From: Pontibacter ruber
GTDB taxonomy: Bacteria; Bacteroidota; Bacteroidia; Cytophagales; Hymenobacteraceae
DNA: 64,000 nt
Assembly: GCF_023630205.1 (NCBI RefSeq)
Contig: NZ_JALPRR010000002.1
Span: 186,001-250,000 of the forward strand
Direction: 5' to 3'
Position numbers and translations under genes: made by a program. Below, piece by piece: positions 44,084 to 52,157 of the stretch. The number at the start of each line of letters is the position of its first letter. Within the stretch, counting starts at the first letter, position 1. The notes under the pieces were generated by a model. That model searched no databases, was not told the origin of the DNA, and saw only the letters and a program-made list of their open reading frames with translations.

Positions 44084-45184
44084 ATGCAAGTAAAGATCTG
44101 GGAGAAGAATCTGACTCAAACGAAATCTAAAAAGAAGAAAGGGTTTTTACGAGAATGGGGCGATGCCATACTTTTCGCTGTGGTGGCGGCCAGCCTGATT
44201 CGCTGGGCTACGTTCGAGGCTTATACCATTCCGACGCCTTCCATGGAAAAATCGTTGCTTGTAGGCGACTTTCTGTTTGTAAGCAAGCTGCACTACGGGC
44301 CGCGCACCCCCATGACACCGCTGCAGGTGCCGCTCACGCACCAGACCATCTGGGGTACCAACCTTTCTTCTTATTCAGACGCTATACAGCTGAAATCATA
44401 CCGGCTGCCGGGGTTTTCAGAAGTAAAGCGCAATGATGTGGTGGTATTTAACTTCCCGCCGGAAGAGCAGCACCCTGCCGACCTGCGCACTAACTACATC
44501 AAGCGCTGCATCGGCATAGCCGGCGACTCCATCACGATCCGCGACAGGCAGGTATACATTAACGGAAAGGCCTTTGGAGAACCTGAGCAGGCGCAGTACA
44601 AGTACAACATCATAACAGATCAGCGGCTGAGCGAGAAGTTTTTCTTGGACCGGGGCATTCGCCTGCATGATGTGGTGTTCTCGGAAAAGGGCTATTTGCT
44701 GGATCTCATGCCAGAGCAGGCAACAGCGTTAAAGGCGATGAGCTTCATCAAGGATGTTGTCCTGTGGGAGCAGCCTGAGGCTGCTGACGCGGTTTTCCCG
44801 CATGTGCCGAGCAAGTACGCCTGGAACCGCGACAACTACGGTCCGCTGTACATACCAAAAGAAGGTGCTACGGTAGCCATCACACCGGAAACACTGCCGC
44901 TCTACGAGAAAGTAATACTTTCGTACGAGCACAACGAAAATGCCCAGGTACGCGACGGCAAGCTCTACATCGACGGCAAAGAAGCCAAGCAGTATACTTT
45001 TAAGCAGGACTACTACTTTATGATGGGCGATAACCGCCACAACTCGCTCGACTCCCGCTACTGGGGCTTTGTGCCAGCCGACCACATCGTTGGCAAAGCC
45101 GTGATGATCTGGATGTCTACCTATGAGTATGGGAGCTTTTTTGATAAAATTCGTTGGAGCCGCCTGTTTAACCCGATCGACTAG
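44084..45184 (+). CDS. lepB: Signal peptidase I
   Basis: A 366-residue membrane protease that cuts Sec signal peptides at the periplasmic face. A basic N-terminus is followed by one membrane segment (about 27-40). The catalytic Ser53 is in YTIPTPSMEKSLL, the catalytic Lys is in NYIKRCIGIAGDS (about 139) and the C-terminal box is MMGDNRHNSLDSRYWGFVP. It is longer than E. coli-type minimal enzymes because of an insertion (about 150-285) between the Lys box and the C-terminal box, a feature of Bacteroidota. A near-match -7 element (CACCTTTG) lies at 43967-43974. Confidence 0.95.
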   Translation: MQVKIWEKNLTQTKSKKKKGFLREWGDAILFAVVAASLIRWATFEAYTIPTPSMEKSLLVGDFLFVSKLHYGPRTPMTPLQVPLTHQTIWGTNLSSYSDAIQLKSYRLPGFSEVKRNDVVVFNFPPEEQHPADLRTNYIKRCIGIAGDSITIRDRQVYINGKAFGEPEQAQYKYNIITDQRLSEKFFLDRGIRLHDVVFSEKGYLLDLMPEQATALKAMSFIKDVVLWEQPEAADAVFPHVPSKYAWNRDNYGPLYIPKEGATVAITPETLPLYEKVILSYEHNENAQVRDGKLYIDGKEAKQYTFKQDYYFMMGDNRHNSLDSRYWGFVPADHIVGKAVMIWMSTYEYGSFFDKIRWSRLFNPID

Positions 45185-45394
45185 TTAAGCTTATAGATAG
45201 ACCAGGAGCAGCTTTTCTTAATGGTTAAAGTGCATCGGGTCAAAAAGGAAGGAAGTATAATTTTATCTAATCAAACACATAAACCAATCAGCGGCTACGG
45301 CTAGCGCGCTTTTTGTACCAGCCATTACGAGCAATCGGAAATATATTAGTGTAAGAAAACTACTATACTTACAGGCTTCCCAGCATCAAAATCA

Positions 45395-45826
45395 CTACTG
45401 CTTCCTTTGCCAGAGAAACTCATGTTGGGTTGTGCCAATGACAGGTGTACTCAATCTTAACTGCCCATCAGAGAAAGTATAATACCTGATCTGGTCATGG
45501 CCTACCCAGTTCGGGAAATGGGAAATTTGGATGTGGTGTGTGACCGCCTTTGCCGAAGTGTCTATCGTGTAAGTACCGCTATAGGCAAAAAAACCGTTGT
45601 AAGCAGATAAGATTTCTTCCGTAGTGCCCTGCAGGAAGTTACCGGAAGCGAACAGTTTTCGTTCCCGCTTCATCAACTCGACCATCATGTTTCCGTTAGG
45701 GTCATACAAAATCTGGCCAATGGCATCTTCTCCAAAAGGATGCGATTCCCGGCCATCTGCTTCCCGGGCTGTCCATTTTACAAGACTCCAAACGCCTATA
45801 AATTCCTTTGCTATATCCATATTCAT
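45395..45826 (-). CDS. Lipocalin-like domain protein
   Basis: A 143-residue cytoplasmic protein of the lipocalin_5 type. The typical start is EFIGVWSLVKWTA, then GQILYDPNGNMMVELM (about 45-60), FFAYSGTYTIDTSAKAVTHH (about 92-111) and a final LSTPVIGTTQHEFLWQR. Members form small beta-barrels and are thought to bind hydrophobic ligands; none of the residues tells which. It stands alone between lepB and a long empty region. Confidence 0.8.
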   Translation of the reverse strand: MNMDIAKEFIGVWSLVKWTAREADGRESHPFGEDAIGQILYDPNGNMMVELMKRERKLFASGNFLQGTTEEILSAYNGFFAYSGTYTIDTSAKAVTHHIQISHFPNWVGHDQIRYYTFSDGQLRLSTPVIGTTQHEFLWQRKQ

Positions 45827-46390
45827 GTTTTTAAAGATGTTAAGCGGCTGTTAAACTTTGATGTTTGTACAGAAGGGAAACGGAAGCACTTTCTTCCGCT
45901 AGAAGTGGGGCTTTCTTATGTCTGTTACTTGAGTAAAGCAAGCCTGTTGGGAGGCTCTTTCTTCAATTAACTAAACACAGAGTAAATGAGGGTGAGCGGG
46001 ATGACTTACAAGTGCTGAGACCAAAGTCTGCTAACATAAGAACAGGTTTAACGCTGAGGACCTTTGCTAATTAATTACTCTGCAGATTAAGTTTTTGTTA
46101 TCTGATTTATAGTCTAATTTATTGATAATAAGCAAATAACAGCTTTTTTGTCTCTGCAGCTAAGTAAGCCTGTTGTACTTTGAAAGCCCGATTGATAACC
46201 TACTTAGCCAGAAGTTGTGTATCGAGTAAAATGATCTGAAAATCTGCTTGATCAATATAAAGAGCAGTAGTTGCACGAGTGCAGATTTGGTGCAAATGCT
46301 GCATCAACAAATTCTCTTTAAACCATACTTGCTAAAATAATCTGCCGCATACCGTATACTCTAAAAACTTACTTAAAATCCACAGAAACT
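45827..46390. other. Intergenic region without visible features
   Basis: About 560 bases between divergent genes. It is AT-rich, especially 46060-46300. No promoter matching the local consensus, no repeat and no gene were found. Confidence 0.5.
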
Positions 46391-46993
46391 ATGAAGATTC
46401 TATTAGTAGGCGGCACCGGCACCATCGGCAAAAGAATTTACTGGAGGCTACAAAACAAGCACGAACTGGTGACGGTTGGCACCAAAAGCGGCGATGTGCA
46501 TATGGACATGACAGACCCCCATTCCATCGAAGAATTGTTTAACTCCGTCGGTAAGATCGATGCCTTGGTCGTGGCAGCAGGGGGTGCCCCAATGGCTTCA
46601 TTAAAAGAGCTTACCCAGGAACATTTTTATGAAGGTATCCGCAGTAAAATGATGGGGCAGATCAACCTGGCACTTATCGGGCAGCGCTACATCAATGCCG
46701 GCGGAAGTATAACGCTCACCTCCGGAATACTTGCCGATGATCCGATCGCTATGGGAGTTATACTCAGTACGGTAAACGGTGCGGTAAATGGTTTTGTGGT
46801 GGGAGCCGCTGGTGAATTGTTCCGGCAAGGCATCCGCATCAATGTCGTAAGTCCGGGTGTAGTAGAAGATTCGATGGAGGCAATAGGCGGTTACTTTCCG
46901 GGGCATAACCCGGTACCGATGGAACGGGTGGTCAACGCCTATGTGAAAAGTATAGAAGGCGTACGCACAGGCGAGATCATCCGGGTATTCTAG
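46391..46993 (+). CDS. Short-chain dehydrogenase without the YxxxK pair
   Basis: A 200-residue classical-size SDR. The Rossmann motif is GGTGTIGKR (residues 7-15), the adenine-side block is LVVAAGGAP (about 58) and the catalytic Ser lies in LTSGILADDP. The expected Tyr-x-x-x-Lys is absent: at that place the sequence is LSTVNGAVNGFVVGAAGEL. The rest (GIRINVVSPGVVEDS) is normal. This Tyr-less type occurs as its own SDR branch, so it may bind NAD(P) without classical catalysis, or use other residues. Substrate unknown. Confidence 0.82.
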   Translation: MKILLVGGTGTIGKRIYWRLQNKHELVTVGTKSGDVHMDMTDPHSIEELFNSVGKIDALVVAAGGAPMASLKELTQEHFYEGIRSKMMGQINLALIGQRYINAGGSITLTSGILADDPIAMGVILSTVNGAVNGFVVGAAGELFRQGIRINVVSPGVVEDSMEAIGGYFPGHNPVPMERVVNAYVKSIEGVRTGEIIRVF

Positions 46994-47076
46994 GATCATA
47001 CAGAAACCTTTTTATTTCTCGTTCTGCTGTACGATCCTGCAGATACAGCCTGCTTAAGAGTATGGCCGGTAAGTAT

Positions 47077-47116
47077 AAAAGCCTCCTGAAGAAATGAGCA
47101 TCTTCTGGAGGCTTTT
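47077..47116. terminator. Bidirectional terminator
   Basis: AAAAGCCTCC-TGAAGA pairs with TCTTC-TGGAGGCTTTT over 16 positions with one mismatch, followed by further T. It lies between the convergent SDR and amidohydrolase genes. A second inverted pair, AAGTATA-gatt-TATACTT, is at 47149-47166. Confidence 0.8.
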
Positions 47117-47164
47117 TTAACGTTTTACCACTGCAACTGAACTACAGCAAGTATAGATTTATAC

Positions 47165-48751
47165 TTACATACCCGGCTGCGTTACCTGGTAATTTGCCTT
47201 AGCTTTTTCAGCATCCACCATGCTCTTCACATCTGCCAAGAGCTGTTTGGCGTCGTACACAATGCCGTCTTTTACAGTATACTTCACGCCGCCGGCACGA
47301 ATTACTTTTCCGTCTTTGGCCAGCTGAATGGCGCCTGTTCCGTAAAGTACCTGCAGGTTTTTCAGCGGATTCTCTTCCACAATAACAAAATCTGCCAGCT
47401 TGCCTATTTCTACGCTGCCGATCTCTTTCTCCATACCCAGAGCTGTGGCACCGTTAAGCGAAGCAGCCCTAATGATCTCCAGCGGGTGGAAGCCGGCTTC
47501 GCGGAGCAGCTCCATTTCGCGCACATACGCAAAGCCATACAGCTCGTAGATAAAGCCGGAGTCGGTACCCACGGTTACGCGGCCGCCGCGGTTTTTATAC
47601 TCGTTCACGAAGGTCATCCAGAGGCGGTAGTTTTCTTTCCATTGCACTTCCTGCTCGGTGCCCCATGAATGCCAGTACGAGCCGTGCGAATGGCGGCTGG
47701 GCGCGTAAAAATCCCAGAGTTTGGGCATGGTGTAATCCTTGTGCCACTCGGCCGTACGCGCTCGCATCAGGTCGCGGTTGGCCTCGTAAATATTAAAGGT
47801 CGGACTTAGGGTAAAATCCAGCGAGATGAGTTCGTCCATTACTTTGCTCCAGCGCTCCGAGTGTGGGGCAGCAGCCTGTTTCCATAGCTTGCCTGCCTCG
47901 CTGAAACGGTCCTGCTCGTTCTGGTAGTTGTAATCCAGCGAGTAATCCTGCACGGTACGATCGGTGAACATAGCTTCTGGCAAACCATACCAGTGCTCCA
48001 TGGAGGTCATGCCGGCGCGGGCGCTGTTCAGCACATTCCAACGGCTCACATCGGTCTGTGCATGGTGGGCCGTAGAACGCAGTCCTAATTTTTTATTTTC
48101 TTCTATGGCTGCCTGCATAATTTCGGGAGCAGCACCAAAAAACTTAATGCCATCTGCGCCAAGCTTTGCATTAGACCGCACCCATTCGCGTGCCTGTTTA
48201 GGAGTAGCAATTGGTTCTTTGCTACCCTGCCCAAAGGTGGTAAAAGCGATGATTCTGGGAGCCGTAATGCTGTTTTTGGCGCTTTGGGTTTTTAGCTCCA
48301 GCACTGTTTTTATACCCTCCATCGAGCCCGGTTCGCGGATGGTGGTAACGCCGTGTGCCATCCATAGTTTGAACACGTACTCCGGGCTGGCGCCTTTGTC
48401 TTTACCTCCGATATGAGCGTGTGTATCTACAAAGCCGGGCAAGAGGTACATGCCCTCCGCCTGCAGCTCTTTGCCGCCCGATTTCAGTTGCGGACGTCGG
48501 GCCGGGTCGATGGGGGTGCCTGGGGCGCCTACGTTCCGGATGGCTACAATGCGGTTGTTCTCCACTACGATGTCTACCGGGCCGGTAGGCGGGGAGCCGG
48601 TGCTGTTGATCAGGGTAACCCCCCGGATAATGAGTTGTGGCCAGGGGCCTTCGCCTTCTTTTTGCACGCCTGTTGCCGGGCTTTGGGCAAAGAGCTTAAA
48701 CTGCACGAACAGGCTGAGCAGGACAAGGTAACCGGCTTTTTTGTACTTCAT
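47165..48751 (-). CDS. Secreted amidohydrolase family protein
   Basis: A 528-residue metal-dependent hydrolase. I choose the ATG at 48751 because it gives a proper signal peptide (MKYKKAGYLVLLSLFVQFKL, ending FAQ); an upstream in-frame ATG at 48856 would put 35 unrelated residues in front of it. Features: metal-binding HxH in LPGFVDTHAHIGG, a His in RSTAHHAQTD, the Asp in GTDSGFIY (about 410) and the C-terminal beta-sandwich EIGSVEIGKLADFVIVEENP. It belongs to the imidazolonepropionase-like/prolidase-like branch of exported amidohydrolases in Bacteroidota. Substrate unknown. Confidence 0.85.
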   Translation of the reverse strand: MKYKKAGYLVLLSLFVQFKLFAQSPATGVQKEGEGPWPQLIIRGVTLINSTGSPPTGPVDIVVENNRIVAIRNVGAPGTPIDPARRPQLKSGGKELQAEGMYLLPGFVDTHAHIGGKDKGASPEYVFKLWMAHGVTTIREPGSMEGIKTVLELKTQSAKNSITAPRIIAFTTFGQGSKEPIATPKQAREWVRSNAKLGADGIKFFGAAPEIMQAAIEENKKLGLRSTAHHAQTDVSRWNVLNSARAGMTSMEHWYGLPEAMFTDRTVQDYSLDYNYQNEQDRFSEAGKLWKQAAAPHSERWSKVMDELISLDFTLSPTFNIYEANRDLMRARTAEWHKDYTMPKLWDFYAPSRHSHGSYWHSWGTEQEVQWKENYRLWMTFVNEYKNRGGRVTVGTDSGFIYELYGFAYVREMELLREAGFHPLEIIRAASLNGATALGMEKEIGSVEIGKLADFVIVEENPLKNLQVLYGTGAIQLAKDGKVIRAGGVKYTVKDGIVYDAKQLLADVKSMVDAEKAKANYQVTQPGM

Positions 48752-48943
48752 AAGATAACGGTTATAAGGGTGATAGTTCCGGTGGTAGCTGCTGCCGAAG
48801 TGCTGGGAACAAGCGCTTTGCAGTACTTCAGCCATACATACCGAATGCTTCATCAATATACAAAGTATATCTCATTTCCAATATACAGAGCTCTTATAAG
48901 TATAGCCGGGCAGGTATAGCTGAAGAGTAAATTCGCCTTTATC

Positions 48944-49864
48944 TTAATCTGAGATGTAGGCTTCTTTGTTCTGTGGGAAGGTGAGTGCCGGTTTACCAAT
49001 AATTTCGAGGAGCGTGGTTTCGATCATTCTGCTCATCGTGTTCAGGGGCAGGTCGTTTGCTTCGGTGCCAAAAGGCTCTTCTATCTCGTTGATGATGGCA
49101 TCGAGCGCCATAAAAGTATAACTTACAAAAACCACGAACAAAGGCGTCATCCAGCCGATACTGTCTACAAGGCCAAACGGCAGCAGGAAACAGTAAATGT
49201 ACACCGTGCGGTGCAGCAGAATGCTGTAAGGATAGGGGATAGGAGTGCTGGCAATGCGCTCACAACCCCCTACAATGTTAGACAGCTCGTTGAAGTTCTG
49301 GTCAAAGGCTGTGAAAGTGATGGAATCCAACGCACCTGCTGCTCTGCGTTGCTGTACCCAGCTTGCCATTTCCTGTAAGATCATAATGGGTTTATACTTC
49401 ACAGCAAGTAAAGCCTGCACCAGGTCCGGGGGAAGCAGGCGCTTCAGGTCGGGTGTCGGGTCCGTTTTGCGTAGCTGGTGGTTTAGGGAATAGGTAAAAG
49501 CAATCAGCAACTGCACAAAGTAGGCTACCTGTTCCGAGTCAGCCGGAAGTCCGCTCATGGTGGTTACCTGCCGCGCCAGCGAACGGGTATAATTGAGCAA
49601 AGCACCCCAGAGCCGGCGCCCTTCCCAGAAACGCTCGTAGCTGGCGCTGTTCCGGAACCCCAGGAATATAGCCAGCGCCACCCCGATCAGGGTAAAAGGA
49701 GCCGGGTTGAGCGGAATCTTATAGTTAAAGAACTCCCCATGAAAAACCACTACGATCAGCGACATCAGCCCAAGCAACAACAACCGGGGAAAGATCTGCT
49801 GTAATACAGAACCTCTCCAGACAAAAAGCATCCGGAGCCAATTATGTCTGGGCCTGATGATCAT
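48944..49864 (-). CDS. Bestrophin family ion channel
   Basis: A 306-residue inner-membrane protein of the bestrophin (UPF0187/YneE) family at its normal length. Typical blocks are FLGFRNSASYERFWEGRRLW (about 69-88), NQLRKTDPTPDLKRLL-like acidic linker, IASTPIPYPYSILLHRTVYI (about 205-224) and EIEEPFGTEANDLPLN (about 262-277). Bacterial members form pentameric anion or cation channels. It is transcribed alone, divergent from the aminopeptidase gene. Confidence 0.9.
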   Translation of the reverse strand: MIIRPRHNWLRMLFVWRGSVLQQIFPRLLLLGLMSLIVVVFHGEFFNYKIPLNPAPFTLIGVALAIFLGFRNSASYERFWEGRRLWGALLNYTRSLARQVTTMSGLPADSEQVAYFVQLLIAFTYSLNHQLRKTDPTPDLKRLLPPDLVQALLAVKYKPIMILQEMASWVQQRRAAGALDSITFTAFDQNFNELSNIVGGCERIASTPIPYPYSILLHRTVYIYCFLLPFGLVDSIGWMTPLFVVFVSYTFMALDAIINEIEEPFGTEANDLPLNTMSRMIETTLLEIIGKPALTFPQNKEAYISD

Positions 49865-50122
49865 CTGCTGATCGTTATTTCAGGATGGAAATTATGTAGA
49901 AGATAGCGGAATAGCACGGGCGTTATTTTCAGAATGTATACGTTGCTTTAACTATGATTCCATTTGCATACTGCTTATAGCCTGCGTTCGTTTCGGCATG
50001 CTGCAAAAGCGATACCTGGCACGTATAAGTTTACCGAAGAGAACGTGCGAGTTTTAAAGAAGTCTGCTGCGCATTTTTCATCAGCTTTCCTTAATTTGCT
50101 CCTTCACAGACAAACTGAACCT

Positions 50123-51901
50123 ATGAGCTATAAAGAAAGATTAGCGGGTATCCGTCAGCAGATGAAAGAGCAGGGCGTAAGCGCCTACATCATCCCATCG
50201 GCTGACCCGCATATAAGTGAATACCTGCCCGACCGATACAAGTGCATCTACTTTGCCTCCGGCTTTACCGGCTCGGCCGGCACGCTGGTAATTACTGAAG
50301 ATTTTGCAGGCCTCTGGACAGATGCCCGTTATTTTGTGCAGGCCGAAGAGCAACTGGCAGGCAGCGGCTTTGAGCTGGTGAAACTGCAGGTGCAGCATGC
50401 CCCGGAATACATCGGCTGGCTGGCAGAGCGTCTGGACAAAGGGGCTGTGGTGGCTTATGACGCCAAGCTGATCTCGGTAGGTCTGGCGCAGTTACTGGAG
50501 CAGCAACTGGCTCCGCTGGGTATAGAACTGGCTACCGACCGCGATTACCTCGACCCGATCTGGGAAGGCAGACCGGAACTGCCAACAGCTCCGGCTTACC
50601 TGATAGGAGAGGAGATCACGGGCAAAGCAACCACAGCAAAACTGGAAGACCTGCGCGCAGCCCTGAAAAAGTACAGAGCCGATTACCACCTGATCTCGTC
50701 TTTGGACGATATGGCCTGGCTGTTTAACATGCGCGGCTCAGATGTGAAGTGCAACCCGGTGGTGCTGAGCTTTGCGCTCATCAGCCAGGACAATACCATC
50801 CTGTTCATCGACCAGGTGAAGCTAAACGAAGCAGATAAAAAGCAACTGATGGCCGACGGCGTGGAGCTGCAACCATATGAAATGGTAGAGCGCGTATTGG
50901 CAGAACTGCCAGCTGGTTCTTCCATCTTCATCGACCCGAAGCGCAACTGCTACGCGCTATACAAGCAGCTACCGAAAGGAGTGCGGGTGATACAGGATAC
51001 CAACCCAACTACTTTCTTCAAGGCTGTTAAAAATGAGGTTGAGGTGAAAAACACCCGCGATGCCATGGTGAAAGACGGGGTAGCTTTAACGCGTTTCTTT
51101 AAATGGTTGGAGGAGAATGTGGCGAATGGCGGCATTACTGAAATGTCGGTAGCTGATAAAGTGCGTGATTTCCGTGCCGAGCAGGAAGGTTTTGTGGGCG
51201 AGAGTTTCGATACCATTGCCGGCTACAAAGCACACGGTGCCTTGCCACACTATAAAGCTACGCCGGAAAGTGATGTGGAGCTGAAAGCAGACGGCCTGTT
51301 CCTGCTGGATTCGGGCGGACAGTACCGCACCGGTACGACTGATATTACGCGTGTGGTATCGCTGGGCAACCTGACAGAAGAAGAGAAGATAGACTATACA
51401 TTAGTGTTGAAAGGCATGATCGACGGAGCTACGGCCCGCTTCCCGAAAGGCACGCGCGGTTACCAGATCGACGCCATCACGCGTAAGCCGCTCTGGGACT
51501 ATGCCCGCAACTATGGCCACGGCACCGGTCACGGCGTAGGCTTTTTCCTGAACGTGCACGAAGGCCCGCACGTGTTCAACCCGACACCAACACCTGTTGA
51601 TATCGAGCTGGGTATGATCACCTCCGTTGAGCCCGGCATTTACCGTCCGGAACAGTACGGCATCCGTATCGAAAACCTGGTACTCACCATTCCGGATGAG
51701 ACCAACGATTTCGGAGAATTCTATACGTTCGAGCACCTGACTGTAGCGCTGATCGACACAACACCGGTGAAAAAAGAGCTGCTGGAAGAGCGCCAGATCA
51801 AGTGGCTCAACAGCTACAACCAGATGGTAGTAGACCGCGTTGGCCCGCACCTGAACGAGGATGAACTGAACTGGCTGAAAGAGAAAGCAAAAGCGATCTA
51901 G
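50123..51901 (+). CDS. Xaa-Pro aminopeptidase (M24B, three-domain type)
   Basis: A 592-residue cytosolic metallopeptidase that removes an N-terminal residue preceding proline. The start at 50123 (MSYKERLAGIRQQMKEQGVS) gives the standard family N-terminus; an upstream in-frame ATG at 49964 would add 53 unrelated residues. The metal ligands of the pita-bread domain are seen in LLDSGGQYRTGTTDITR (Asp, Asp), GHGTGHGVGFFLNVHEGPH (His) and ITSVEPGIYRPEQYGIRIEN (Glu, Glu). Two creatinase-like N-terminal domains precede them, as in human APP1 and E. coli-unlike long forms. Two hairpins follow the gene. Confidence 0.93.
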   Translation: MSYKERLAGIRQQMKEQGVSAYIIPSADPHISEYLPDRYKCIYFASGFTGSAGTLVITEDFAGLWTDARYFVQAEEQLAGSGFELVKLQVQHAPEYIGWLAERLDKGAVVAYDAKLISVGLAQLLEQQLAPLGIELATDRDYLDPIWEGRPELPTAPAYLIGEEITGKATTAKLEDLRAALKKYRADYHLISSLDDMAWLFNMRGSDVKCNPVVLSFALISQDNTILFIDQVKLNEADKKQLMADGVELQPYEMVERVLAELPAGSSIFIDPKRNCYALYKQLPKGVRVIQDTNPTTFFKAVKNEVEVKNTRDAMVKDGVALTRFFKWLEENVANGGITEMSVADKVRDFRAEQEGFVGESFDTIAGYKAHGALPHYKATPESDVELKADGLFLLDSGGQYRTGTTDITRVVSLGNLTEEEKIDYTLVLKGMIDGATARFPKGTRGYQIDAITRKPLWDYARNYGHGTGHGVGFFLNVHEGPHVFNPTPTPVDIELGMITSVEPGIYRPEQYGIRIENLVLTIPDETNDFGEFYTFEHLTVALIDTTPVKKELLEERQIKWLNSYNQMVVDRVGPHLNEDELNWLKEKAKAI

Positions 51902-51903
51902 AG

Positions 51904-51922
51904 AGTTCTGAGTCTCGAGTTG
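51904..51922 (-). repeat. Dispersed intergenic repeat (pairs with 40229-40247)
   Basis: Reverse complement of the word at 40229-40247, 11.7 kb away. It begins 2 bases after the aminopeptidase stop codon and precedes the terminator. Confidence 0.8.
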
Positions 51923-51931
51923 ATTGAAGTA

Positions 51932-51967
51932 AACAGGCTATACTTGCTGGGGCAGGTATAGCCTGTT
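51932..51967 (+). terminator. Terminator of the aminopeptidase gene
   Basis: A perfect 12-bp stem, AACAGGCTATAC (51932-51943) with GTATAGCCTGTT (51956-51967), 12-base loop, then CTTTT. Confidence 0.8.
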
Positions 51968-52057
51968 CTTTTCGTTAAGGTATTTTTTAAAAACCTCGCA
52001 GCGTGCGCAGCTCCTGCGAGTGTTTGATGTTGATACTGGAGGTTTGTTATAAAAAAA

Positions 52058-52096
52058 TAAACAGCCACTTTACAGAACCTGTAAAGTGGCTGTTTA
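52058..52096. terminator. Bidirectional terminator
   Basis: A perfect 17-bp stem (52058-52074 with 52080-52096), core ACAGCCACTTTACA, 5-base loop, A-run on the left. It serves the convergent propeller gene and backs up the previous terminator. Confidence 0.85.
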
Positions 52097-52157
52097 GCTA
52101 ATGAAGCAATGTTTGCTATACTTGCTTCAGATTTTAAGTCAAGCTTACATCCGTTTT

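Noticed and set aside
49964..50122. Extended N-terminus of the Xaa-Pro aminopeptidase
   Set aside because: The 53 extra residues do not resemble the family; the ATG at 50123 gives the normal start.
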